Below, one piece after another: positions 44,842 through 52,947 of a stretch of DNA of 61,503 nt. A model generated the notes under the pieces. The model was not told where the DNA came from and made no database searches. It saw only the letters and a list, made by a program, of their open reading frames with translations. The DNA is from Clostridiales bacterium (lineage in GTDB: Bacteria; Bacillota; Clostridia; Saccharofermentanales; Saccharofermentanaceae), in assembly GCA_017961235.1 (NCBI GenBank), contig JAGCXQ010000040.1, forward strand, positions 1-61,503, read 5' to 3'. The translations under genes were made by a program, and so were the position numbers. Within the stretch, counting starts at the first letter, position 1. Each line of letters begins with the position of its first letter.

Positions 44842-45153
44842 TTCTTTTCACTCCGTCCGGCGGTGAAATACCGCCTATAACTGTTTGCCAAATTTCTTTT
44901 ACGCTCCCAATTATAACATTGAGGTTTTTATATTTCTACAAATAATTAAAAACGCTCGGAAATGCCCGAAATATAAGTAAAACCAATAAAATTTGGCATA
45001 TAAAATATAGATAACGGAACTTGCTGTGAGATATAATGATCCTGTCGGAGAGACCTGCCTGTTTTTCGGTGTACGGGCAGTGGGATCTGACGGAATCATT
45101 TTCAGCCCTCACGGCGGATAATGAGAGTGGTTTCTCGCTAGGAAAATTGCGGC
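44842..45153. other. AT-rich divergent intergenic region upstream of rpsF
   Basis: About 310 bases with no gene I can support. The left part (44890-45040) is very AT-rich and includes TATAAT at 45032-45037 without a matching -35. The right part has short inverted repeats only. It should hold the promoter of the minus-strand membrane protein. Confidence 0.5.
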
Positions 45154-45182
45154 TTGACCGGCATGGTAACATGTGTTATTCT
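45154..45182 (+). promoter_or_regulatory. Promoter of the rpsF-ssb-rpsR operon
   Basis: TTGACC (45154-45159), exactly 17 bases, TATTCT (45177-45182). The same -10 and spacer length occur at rplU (61199-61227). Confidence 0.7.
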
Positions 45183-45224
45183 ATCTCGTGCTGCGAAGGA
45201 TGCAGAGAACATATAAATATATGT

Positions 45225-45270
45225 TAGAAATATCCTCGCTCTCATCGATGTAGGTATGAGAGCCGTTCTA
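45225..45270 (+). promoter_or_regulatory. Candidate S6:S18 autoregulatory leader
   Basis: Outer stem TAGAA (45225-45229) with TTCTA (45266-45270), inner stem GCTCTCAT (45238-45245) with ATGAGAGC (45256-45263), and a 3'-side CCG at 45263-45265 at the junction. A CCG bulge between two helices just before rpsF is the known S6:S18-binding leader design. The ribosome-binding site AGGAGGAGGTGA follows at once. Confidence 0.6.
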
Positions 45271-45292
45271 GTCCAGGAGGAGGTGAGAAATC

Positions 45293-45580
45293 ATGGCGAA
45301 CAAGTATGAAATGATGGTTATTCTGAGTCCGGTACTCGGTGATGAAGGTATTACTTCTACCACTGATGCTATTAAGGCGAAGATCGAATCCGGCGCTACG
45401 ATCGATTCTATGGAGTCTATCGGTATGAAGCGTATGGCTTACGAGATCGAGGACCAGAAGGACGGTTTCTATCTTCTGTTCAACTTCACATCTGATGCCG
45501 ATTTCCCGAAGGAGATTGAGCGTGTGCTGAAGATCACAGAAGGCGTACTGCGTTTCCTTGTTATCCGCATTGAGGAGTAA
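45293..45580 (+). CDS. rpsF: Ribosomal protein S6
   Basis: 95 aa, normal size. Small-subunit protein binding 16S rRNA with S18. KYEMMVILSPVLGDEG start and KRMAYEIEDQKDGFYLLFNF, KITEGVLRFLVIR are S6 blocks. A very strong ribosome-binding site precedes the ATG. First gene of rpsF-ssb-rpsR, 24 bases before ssb. Confidence 0.98.
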   Translation: MANKYEMMVILSPVLGDEGITSTTDAIKAKIESGATIDSMESIGMKRMAYEIEDQKDGFYLLFNFTSDADFPKEIERVLKITEGVLRFLVIRIEE

Positions 45581-45604
45581 TTCGGTAAAAAGGGAGTAAC
45601 GACT

Positions 45605-46093
45605 ATGAACAAAGTTATTTTAATGGGTAGATTGACCAAGGATCCGGAAGTAAAGCAGACACCTAGCAATATTGCGGTTTGCTCCTTCACGATCGCATGT
45701 GACAGACGCTTCAAGAGCCAAAACGGCGAGAGACAGTCTGATTTTATCAACTGTGTCGCATGGCGTCAGCAGGCAACTCTTCTCGGAAACTATTTCCACA
45801 AGGGTTCCCGTATCGCAGTGGTCGGTTCCCTGCAGTCCAGAAGTTATGATGATCAGAATGGCCAGAAGAGATATGTGACCGAGGTAGTGGTCGATGAGAT
45901 CGAATTCGTCGATACACGTTCTGAGGCGCAGGGTCAGGGAGCTCCTGCTCAGGCAGCTCCGGCACAGAGCGCACCTACGGCTTCCGTCGTAGCGCAGACA
46001 CCGCCGCCGGCACAGCAGATCGATCCAGGTTTCGAGGCATCTATGGACTCGGACGACAGTTCACAGCTTCCTTTTGACGTAATGGGTTATTAA
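45605..46093 (+). CDS. ssb: Single-stranded DNA-binding protein
   Basis: 162 aa. OB fold in the first ~110 residues (MNKVILMGRLTKDPEVKQT, FINCVAWRQQATLLGNYFHKG), then a Gln/Ala/Pro linker and an acidic end. The usual C-terminal tip (acidic run then LPF as the last residues) here reads SQLPFDVMGY, so five residues extend beyond LPF. The tip normally binds partner proteins such as PriA and RecO through a free terminal Phe, so the extension is notable. Confidence 0.97.
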   Translation: MNKVILMGRLTKDPEVKQTPSNIAVCSFTIACDRRFKSQNGERQSDFINCVAWRQQATLLGNYFHKGSRIAVVGSLQSRSYDDQNGQKRYVTEVVVDEIEFVDTRSEAQGQGAPAQAAPAQSAPTASVVAQTPPPAQQIDPGFEASMDSDDSSQLPFDVMGY

Positions 46094-46101
46094 CAGGAAA
46101 T

Positions 46102-46121
46102 GGACATGACATGTCATGTCC
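46102..46121. repeat. Perfect 20-bp palindrome between ssb and rpsR
   Basis: GGACATGACATGTCATGTCC reads the same on both strands. In RNA it would form a short hairpin ahead of the rpsR ribosome-binding site (GAAAGGAG at 46131-46138). Confidence 0.9.
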
Positions 46122-46150
46122 GGTATCTTTCGAAAGGAGATTACATTACT

Positions 46151-46426
46151 ATGGCTGAAAATAGAGCACCTAAAGCACCGGCTCGTGAGTTCGGTGACCG
46201 CGGCATGAAGCAGAGACGTTCCAGAAGAAAGGTCTGCGCTTTCTGTGCTGATAAGGTTGAAGCGATCGATTATAAGGATCAGGCTCGTCTTCGCAAGTTC
46301 GTATCTGAGCGCGGCAAGATCCTGCCGAAGCGTATGACAGGTACATGTGCGAAGCACCAGAGAGAGCTGACGATCGCGATCAAGCGTGCAAGACATGTTG
46401 CACTTCTGCCGTTCGTAGCAGACTGA
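46151..46426 (+). CDS. rpsR: Ribosomal protein S18
   Basis: 91 aa from ATG 46151, which has AAAGGAG upstream; an in-frame ATG at 46100 lies inside the palindrome region and is rejected. Core [37 protein letters not shown], then [24 protein letters not shown], is S18. The CxxC-type pair in the first block suggests a zinc-binding (C+) form; partner of S6. Confidence 0.98.
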   Translation: MAENRAPKAPAREFGDRGMKQRRSRRKVCAFCADKVEAIDYKDQARLRKFVSERGKILPKRMTGTCAKHQRELTIAIKRARHVALLPFVAD

Positions 46427-46444
46427 TCGAAAACGCATATCGCG

Positions 46445-46473
46445 TTTACATTACGATCGGAAACGATTATAAT
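46445..46473 (+). promoter_or_regulatory. Promoter of rplI-dnaB
   Basis: TTTACA (46445-46450), 17-base spacer, TATAAT (46468-46473). It directly abuts the terminator hairpin of the upstream operon, so its start site falls inside the 5' arm. Confidence 0.7.
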
Positions 46474-46476
46474 ATT

Positions 46477-46513
46477 AGCACCCGTGTGGAAACGCGCGGG
46501 TGCTCATTTTTTA
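46477..46513 (+). terminator. Terminator after rpsR
   Basis: AGCACCCG (46477-46484) pairs with CGGGTGCT (46497-46504), extendable by two pairs, followed by CATTTTTTAT. Confidence 0.85.
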
Positions 46514-46567
46514 TCGGGAAAGCCCGGAAATGAGCGCAAAATGAAAGGAAACACGGAGGAAGAGAAA

Positions 46568-47014
46568 ATGAAGTGCATCTTATTAGCAGACGTAAAGGGT
46601 CTGGGCAAAAAGGACGATATCGTCGAGGTAAATGACGGATATGCCAGAAACTTCCTTCTGAAAAAGAAACTGGCCTGTGAAGCCACCGCAGACAACATGA
46701 ACAAGAACAAGCTCAAGAAGGGTTCTGAGGCCGAGCATGCAAGACGTGTGCTTGAGGAAGCCCGCGCAAACGGTAAGCTTCTCGATGGCAAGACGGTAAC
46801 CCTCGCAGTGAAGACCGGTGAAGGCGGACGCCTGTATGGTGCGGTTACTGCCATGGATGTCGCTGATGCGATCAAGAAGGCCGGCTTTGATGTAGATAAG
46901 AAGAACGTGATCATCAAGAATCCGATCAAATCCTTAGGAACATACGAAGTTACCGCGAAGCTGCACACTCAGGTCAGTGTAAAAGTGAACGTGGAAGTTG
47001 TCGCAGGGGAGTAA
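46568..47014 (+). CDS. rplI: Ribosomal protein L9
   Basis: 148 aa from ATG 46568 (CGGAGGAAGAG upstream); upstream in-frame starts are rejected. N-terminal [30 protein letters not shown] is the L9 signature, then the long helix and C-terminal domain ([35 protein letters not shown]). Large-subunit protein. Stop overlaps the dnaB ribosome-binding site. Confidence 0.98.
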   Translation: MKCILLADVKGLGKKDDIVEVNDGYARNFLLKKKLACEATADNMNKNKLKKGSEAEHARRVLEEARANGKLLDGKTVTLAVKTGEGGRLYGAVTAMDVADAIKKAGFDVDKKNVIIKNPIKSLGTYEVTAKLHTQVSVKVNVEVVAGE

Positions 47015-47027
47015 GGAGTTTTCGGGA

Positions 47028-48788
47028 ATGGCCGCTTCGGATAAAACTGACAGATCAATTCTTACCAGAGTGCCGCCGCAGAATAACGATGCGGAGATCG
47101 CGGTGCTCTGCTGCTGTCTGGATTCCCAGAATACGATCACGACAGTTGCATCGTACCTGGCTGCCGATGATTTCTATAGTCCGGCACACCAGAAGATCTA
47201 CGAGACGATCTATCATCTTTATGCCGAGTCCAAGTCCATCGACCTGATCACCGTCGGTGATGAACTGAAGAAGCAGGGCGATCTTGAGAAAGTCGGCGGA
47301 ATGGCTTATTTAAGCACGATCGTCGATGCGCATGCCCTGCTGTCCAATCTGTCGGAATATGTGAATATTGTCCGTCAGAAATCCATGAGCCGTAAGATCA
47401 TCAAGTCTATGGAGGAAGTGACGCGTCAGACCTATGAGGGAGAGACCGATCCGGGAAACCTGATCGAGATCGCGATCTCACGTCTTTCCGAGCTTCGTGA
47501 CAGCAAATCCGACGATGCGCTGAAATCACTGAAAGAGATCCTCCAGCAGACCGTGAAGAATATTGTCGATCCGCCGAAGGATAAGGTCGTACGGAGCCAC
47601 TTTACCCAGCTCGATTATGTCACGAACGGATTCCGCCCCGGTACGCTTACGATCGTAGCGGCCCGTCCTTCTATGGGTAAGTCGGCATTCGTTATCAATA
47701 TCGCCGTGAATGTTGCGCTGAAAGATGACCTGCCGGTCGCCTTTTTCAGCTTGGAAATGAACGGCCAGGAGATCGCCAACCGTATCCTGTCTTCGCGATG
47801 CGACATCTCGATCGCAACGCTTCAGAGAGCAAAGTCACTGACTTCGGAAGAGTTTACTAGGATCAATGCCTCTCTTCCGAGACTTGGAAATACGCCGCTT
47901 TATATCGATGAGCACTCCGGTCTGAATACGGCGGAGATCCTGACACGGTGCAGAGAACTGCAGAACCGTCTCGGCAGAAAACTCGGACTTATCTGTATCG
48001 ACTATCTCCAGCTCATGAATCCGGCGGTAGAACGTAAGAATGCTTCCCGTCAGCAGGAAGTCTCGGATATTTCCCGAGCCCTGAAACTTATGGCAAAAGA
48101 ACTCGAAGTGCCTGTCATCGCACTGGCGCAGCTGTCCCGTGAATCTGAAAGACGTGACGATCACCGTCCGGTCCTTTCTGACCTCCGTGACTCGGGTGCG
48201 ATCGAGCAGGATGCCGATATGGTTATGTTTATCCATCGTCCGGACTACTATAAGCATAAAGAAGAGTCGGATGAGGAAGAAGACGAGAACACGAAACAGA
48301 CAAAATTCAAGAAGAAATACGATGAGGAAGAGATCCAGCGTGCCATGATCATCGTGGCGAAGAACCGTCAGGGTCCGACCAAGGATGTATTCCTCTCCTG
48401 GAACGGTTCCAGAACGACCTTCTTCGAAAAAGAGAAGCTCGATCCGCATGCTGTGGCCGGTCCTTCCGATGAGGATGCTCCGCCGCCGTGGTCGGATGAG
48501 GGCGTCGCGATCCCGGATGAAATGTTCGCAGAACCGTCGCTTCAGATCCCGCAGGATATGATCGATCAGGCGAAGACAGATGGAGCATCATCTGCTTCTA
48601 CGGCTCCGCAGGCTTCATCACCGAAGCCGCAGGCTCCGTCTGCGCTGGATGCCGCGCTGTTCTCAGGAGATCCGTCCATGGAATTTGAAGATCTCGATAT
48701 GACCGAATGGTCGGAGGATAGCTTTGACGAACCGGATACGGAGCCGGGATTCTTCGACGATCCCGGACAGTTCCCGGATGGAGTGTAG
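47028..48788 (+). CDS. dnaB: Replicative DNA helicase
   Basis: 586 aa from ATG 47028 (AAGGAG nine bases upstream). N-terminal domain ~10-120 (PPQNNDAEIAVLCCCLDSQN), RecA-like motor with Walker A IVAARPSMGKSAF (~211), ALAQLSRESERR and FIHRPDYYKH. Canonical DnaB ends near residue 470. This one carries a further ~115-residue Pro/Ser/Ala/Asp-rich acidic tail (ending DDPGQFPDGV) that is not part of the helicase fold. The rplI-dnaB order is standard in Bacillota. Confidence 0.97.
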   Translation: MAASDKTDRSILTRVPPQNNDAEIAVLCCCLDSQNTITTVASYLAADDFYSPAHQKIYETIYHLYAESKSIDLITVGDELKKQGDLEKVGGMAYLSTIVDAHALLSNLSEYVNIVRQKSMSRKIIKSMEEVTRQTYEGETDPGNLIEIAISRLSELRDSKSDDALKSLKEILQQTVKNIVDPPKDKVVRSHFTQLDYVTNGFRPGTLTIVAARPSMGKSAFVINIAVNVALKDDLPVAFFSLEMNGQEIANRILSSRCDISIATLQRAKSLTSEEFTRINASLPRLGNTPLYIDEHSGLNTAEILTRCRELQNRLGRKLGLICIDYLQLMNPAVERKNASRQQEVSDISRALKLMAKELEVPVIALAQLSRESERRDDHRPVLSDLRDSGAIEQDADMVMFIHRPDYYKHKEESDEEEDENTKQTKFKKKYDEEEIQRAMIIVAKNRQGPTKDVFLSWNGSRTTFFEKEKLDPHAVAGPSDEDAPPPWSDEGVAIPDEMFAEPSLQIPQDMIDQAKTDGASSASTAPQASSPKPQAPSALDAALFSGDPSMEFEDLDMTEWSEDSFDEPDTEPGFFDDPGQFPDGV

Positions 48789-48792
48789 ATAA

Positions 48793-50256
48793 GTGGAAGA
48801 CCTGATCAGCTTGGTCGAAAAGTATATTGAGAAACACCGACTGCTGCCGGCTCCGCTGCTGCTTGTCGGTGTATCCGGAGGCGCCGATTCGATGGCGCTT
48901 CTGTTCGTTTTAAAGGATATCTGCGACCGTAAATATCCGGATATGCCGATCCTATGCGCACATGTGAACCACGGGATCCGGGAGGAAGCTGATGCCGATC
49001 AGAAAACTGTTTCGGATTTCTGTGACGAGCTCGGCATAGCTTTTTTGCCTAAACATGTGGATATTCCCGCGATGGCGGAAAAGCAGGGCATCAGTCTGGA
49101 AACGGCCGGAAGGATCGCAAGGTACGAGTTCTTCCGCAGTTTTACGGGAGATGACGGAGTCATCGCGGTAGCCCACCACATGGAGGATCAGGCGGAAAGT
49201 ATCGCTATGCATATCTTCCGCGGCTGCGGGATGGAAGGACTTTGCGGGATCCGTCCGAAAAATGGTAATGTGATCCATCCGTTCCTGGGACTGCATAAGA
49301 AAGACATCCTGGAATTCGTCAAATCGAGAGGCATTCCTTTCTGTAACGATGTTACAAACGCTGATATCACTTACGATCGGAACTTTCTGAGAAATGAGAT
49401 CTTCCCGCGTATCGTGACCGGTCTTGACCGGGATCCGGTAGCTGCGCTGACCGGACTTTCCGAAAGGATCATCGAGGAAAACGACTATCTGGACGAACTC
49501 GCATCACAGAAACTGGGAGATGCGGAAGAACTCGACCGAGAGGAATTCCTTGCCCTGCCGAAGGTTTTAAAGAGAAGAGTGCTCAAACTTCTGGCGATCC
49601 GCACATTCGGTGATGTGGTCGATCTGGAAGCGTGCCACTGGGATGCTGTTTCAGCCCTGGCGGAAAAGTCTTTCGGATCCGCATATGTCGATCTTCCGGG
49701 AGATCGGGCAGCAGCAAGGGAGGCGGGAAAGATCCGCTTCCTTTCGGGGGGGAGTGCTTTTGACGGGAAAAAATCGGGATATGTTGAAGGCGCGGGATTG
49801 ATCATTCCTGAAGATCAGGCAGGGGAAATACTACCGCTTCGGGATCTTCCTTTAGGAGAAATAGTTAATTTTTCCCAAAGTTTTGTGTCAATGAGACTCC
49901 GTTCCGTTGAGAATGAGGGGCATATAGTATATAATAATCTGACGTGGTTTTTCCCTTCCTCGGTGCTGGAGGACACGGTCATCCGGACCAGAAGACAGGG
50001 AGATACCATTCTCCGGGCCGGGAATACCTGCCATAAGAAATTGCGCCGATTTATGAATGAGGCACATATTCTGCCGAGGTTCCGGGACCGGGTGCTTCTT
50101 GCAGCAAAGGGGCAGGAGATCCTGTGGCTTCCGGGATTTGCGCACTCCGTAGGCTTTACGGATGCGGAATCCGAAGGGAAATACAGGGCTATGATATCGG
50201 AAAACAAAAGCGAGGAAGCTCTCTTCGCTTTAGAGTTTTTCGGGGAGCAGGCGTGA
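48793..50256 (+). CDS. tilS: tRNA(Ile)-lysidine synthase
   Basis: 487 aa. Modifies C34 of tRNA-Ile2 to lysidine. N-type PP-loop LLVGVSGGADSMALLF near residue 25, VNHGIREEADADQ, HHMEDQAESIAMHIFRGCGMEGLCGI, then substrate-binding domains and C-terminal TilS domain (RRQGDTILRAGNTCHKKLRRFMNEAHI). Start is a GTG four bases after dnaB, with GGAG upstream. The order tilS-hpt-ftsH is conserved in Bacillota. Confidence 0.96.
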   Translation: MEDLISLVEKYIEKHRLLPAPLLLVGVSGGADSMALLFVLKDICDRKYPDMPILCAHVNHGIREEADADQKTVSDFCDELGIAFLPKHVDIPAMAEKQGISLETAGRIARYEFFRSFTGDDGVIAVAHHMEDQAESIAMHIFRGCGMEGLCGIRPKNGNVIHPFLGLHKKDILEFVKSRGIPFCNDVTNADITYDRNFLRNEIFPRIVTGLDRDPVAALTGLSERIIEENDYLDELASQKLGDAEELDREEFLALPKVLKRRVLKLLAIRTFGDVVDLEACHWDAVSALAEKSFGSAYVDLPGDRAAAREAGKIRFLSGGSAFDGKKSGYVEGAGLIIPEDQAGEILPLRDLPLGEIVNFSQSFVSMRLRSVENEGHIVYNNLTWFFPSSVLEDTVIRTRRQGDTILRAGNTCHKKLRRFMNEAHILPRFRDRVLLAAKGQEILWLPGFAHSVGFTDAESEGKYRAMISENKSEEALFALEFFGEQA

Positions 50257-50274
50257 AAGAAAGGAGATCGGAAA

Positions 50275-50811
50275 ATGGAAAGAGTTTCGGAAACACTGGT
50301 AAGCCGTGAGGAAATCGAAGCGGCGGTCACCCGTCTCGCCAAAGAGATCTCTGAAGATTACAAGGGAAAAGATCTGATCGTGGTCGGTATCCTCAAGGGA
50401 GCAGCGGTTTTCCTCGCTGACCTGATCCGTAAGATCGATTGTCCGATGATCATGGACTTCATGCAGGTCTCAAGCTATTACAACGGTACCGTCTCGTCCG
50501 GGAACGTCAAGATCAAGAAAGATCTGGACTACGATATCTCGGGCAAGGACGTCCTGATAGTGGAAGATATCATTGATTCCGGCGTTACTATGCAGTGCCT
50601 GAAGAGAGAGCTTTTCTCCAGAAATCCCGGCAGTATCAGGGTAGTGGCGGCATTTGACAAGCCTTCCCGCCGTACTGTGGATTTCAAAGCGGACTATGTC
50701 GGCATCGAGGTGCCGGATAAGTTCATCGTAGGGTACGGACTCGATTACGCCGGAAAATACAGAAATCTTCCGGACGTATGTGTGCTTGAAGTTGACGGAG
50801 GTGACAAATGA
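50275..50811 (+). CDS. hpt: Hypoxanthine phosphoribosyltransferase
   Basis: 178 aa, standard length. Salvages hypoxanthine/guanine with PRPP. Motifs: VGILKGAAVFLADLIRKI, VSSYYN, PRPP loop VLIVEDIIDSGVTM, and VGYGLDYAGKYRNLP. AAAGGAG precedes the ATG. Overlaps ftsH by four bases (ATGA). Confidence 0.97.
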   Translation: MERVSETLVSREEIEAAVTRLAKEISEDYKGKDLIVVGILKGAAVFLADLIRKIDCPMIMDFMQVSSYYNGTVSSGNVKIKKDLDYDISGKDVLIVEDIIDSGVTMQCLKRELFSRNPGSIRVVAAFDKPSRRTVDFKADYVGIEVPDKFIVGYGLDYAGKYRNLPDVCVLEVDGGDK

Positions 50812-52844
50812 GTCAAACAGAAAAAAGACCGAAGCGGTCATTTAGCGGACTGCCTTTCTATCTCGTTCTGATCGTGATCCTGATAGTGGCATCCTATTTC
50901 TTCCTGAACGGAGACTCGGGTAAGAGTACTTCTCTTTCGGAAGCACTCAATATCATCGAGAGCAAGGACGTAAAGGCAGAAGACGTAGTGCTCAACGGCA
51001 ATACGCTTTCCTTTAAGTATCTCGATCCGGCGACCGGGAAGAAGAAAGAAGTCAGTAAGAAAGTTCCGTATGATTCGGAAGACCATGTACTGACGATCCT
51101 TATCGACGCACAGAGGAACGGCACGATCGAATCCTTCGAATATAAGCAGCCGACAGACGTTTCCGCGATCATGTCCGGTATTATGATCGTTCTTATGATC
51201 GTTGCTATGATCTTCATCGTCTGGATCAACTTCTCCAGAAATTCCGGCGAGGGAAGATCGGCGATGAACTTCGGAAGAAGTAAAGCAAAGCTTCATGATC
51301 CTTCGAAGAATAAGGTCAATTTCGCTGATGTTGCGGGTGCGGATGAAGAGAAAGAAGAACTCGCGGAAGTCGTTGACTTCCTGAAGAATCCGAAGAAATA
51401 TTCCGCACTGGGTGCGAAGATCCCGAAGGGTATCCTCCTTCACGGTGCACCTGGTACAGGTAAGACATTGCTGGCCAAGGCCGTTGCAGGTGAGGCGGGA
51501 GTTCCGTTCTTCAGCATCTCCGGTTCTGACTTCGTCGAGATGTTCGTCGGTGTCGGTGCCAGCCGTGTAAGAGACCTTTTTGACAGTGCAAAGAAGAATT
51601 CACCGTGTATCGTCTTTATCGATGAGATCGATGCGGTCGGCCGTCACCGTGGTGCCGGCATGGGCGGCGGTCACGATGAGCGTGAGCAGACACTTAACCA
51701 GTTGCTCGTTGAGATGGACGGTTTCGGTCCGAACGAAGGCGTTATCGTTATCGCAGCGACGAACCGTGTCGATATCCTTGACCCGGCGCTTCTCCGTCCG
51801 GGACGTTTTGACCGTCGTGTATCGGTTGCCCGTCCGGATATCAAGGGTCGTGCCGATATTCTGAAAGTTCACGCTAAGAATAAGCCGTTTGAAGACGATG
51901 TTGATCTTAAGGAGATCGCAAAGATCACCCCTGGTTACACTGGTGCGGATCTGGCAAACCTTCTGAACGAAGCTGCACTTCTCGCCGCTAGAAGAAATGC
52001 GAAGAAGATCTCTAAGGCAGATGTTTCCGAGGCTGTATTTAAGGTAATGGTCGGACCGGAGAAGAAGAGCCGCGTGATCACCGACAAGGAGAAGCGTCTT
52101 ACCGCTTTCCACGAGGCCGGACACGCGATCGTACTTCGTACGGTTTCCGAGACAGAACACGTCGAGCGTGTTTCCATTATCCCGGCAGGCGGTGCAGGCG
52201 GTTATACTGCGCATAAGCCGGATGAGGATATCTACTACACCACGAAGAAGCAGCTGATCGATTCGATCATGATCTCCCTCGGCGGACGTGCTGCAGAGCA
52301 GATCATCCTTGGCGAGATCAGCACAGGTGCTTCCTCTGACCTGCAGCACTGCAACGGTATCGCTCGTGAGATGATCACCCGCTATGGTATGTCGGAGAAG
52401 TTCCCGAACGTGATCTTCGATGATGATGACGAAGTATTCATCGGTAAGAGCTACGGACATACCCGTGTTTACAGTGAACAGTCCGCTGCTCAGATCGACG
52501 AAGAGATCGCGCGCATTATCGATAAGGCATATAATGATGTACTCGATCTTCTGAATGAGAAGATGGCGATCCTGAATGCAGTAGCTCACAGACTTCTCGA
52601 GAAAGAGAAGATCGAAGGACCGGAGTTCGAAGAGATCTACGTCAGTGGCGGTGTGATCCCGGAGACACCTGCTTCCGAGGAGAAAGCTTCTGAGGAGAAA
52701 GTTTCTGAAGAGACTGCATCCGAGGAAACGGCATCCGCTTCTGAAACAACAGAAGAAAAGGCTGTCGAGGAGAGCAAGACTGCTGAAGAGACAGTAGAGA
52801 ATGCTGAAACTTCTGAAGAAACCTCTTCGGAGGAGAAATCCTAA
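50808..52844 (+). CDS. ftsH: ATP-dependent membrane zinc protease FtsH
   Basis: 678 aa. Two helices (~14-30 and ~120-142) flank a short outside domain; AAA motor with Walker [21 protein letters not shown] (~211), Walker [14 protein letters not shown], second region of homology [20 protein letters not shown]; protease with zinc site FHEAGHAIV (~434). Degrades membrane and regulatory proteins. The last ~60 residues are an acidic Ser/Glu/Thr/Ala low-complexity tail made of SEE[KT] units. A terminator follows. Confidence 0.98.
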   Translation: MSQTEKRPKRSFSGLPFYLVLIVILIVASYFFLNGDSGKSTSLSEALNIIESKDVKAEDVVLNGNTLSFKYLDPATGKKKEVSKKVPYDSEDHVLTILIDAQRNGTIESFEYKQPTDVSAIMSGIMIVLMIVAMIFIVWINFSRNSGEGRSAMNFGRSKAKLHDPSKNKVNFADVAGADEEKEELAEVVDFLKNPKKYSALGAKIPKGILLHGAPGTGKTLLAKAVAGEAGVPFFSISGSDFVEMFVGVGASRVRDLFDSAKKNSPCIVFIDEIDAVGRHRGAGMGGGHDEREQTLNQLLVEMDGFGPNEGVIVIAATNRVDILDPALLRPGRFDRRVSVARPDIKGRADILKVHAKNKPFEDDVDLKEIAKITPGYTGADLANLLNEAALLAARRNAKKISKADVSEAVFKVMVGPEKKSRVITDKEKRLTAFHEAGHAIVLRTVSETEHVERVSIIPAGGAGGYTAHKPDEDIYYTTKKQLIDSIMISLGGRAAEQIILGEISTGASSDLQHCNGIAREMITRYGMSEKFPNVIFDDDDEVFIGKSYGHTRVYSEQSAAQIDEEIARIIDKAYNDVLDLLNEKMAILNAVAHRLLEKEKIEGPEFEEIYVSGGVIPETPASEEKASEEKVSEETASEETASASETTEEKAVEESKTAEETVENAETSEETSSEEKS

Positions 52845-52866
52845 GACAGATCATTGATCAGAATTG

Positions 52867-52900
52867 AAAAGGAGCTGCAAATTGCAGCTCCTTTTTTTTG
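52867..52900 (+). terminator. Terminator after ftsH
   Basis: AAAAGGAGCTGC...GCAGCTCCTTTT stem (52867-52878 with 52884-52895) and T8 run. Confidence 0.9.
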
Positions 52901-52947
52901 TTTCTTATTGGAAGATTAATCAGTCAGCCGATCATCATAAACTCATA

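Noticed and set aside
45036..45227. 63-codon frame upstream of rpsF
   Set aside because: Overlaps the rpsF promoter and leader, has no ribosome site and no homology.
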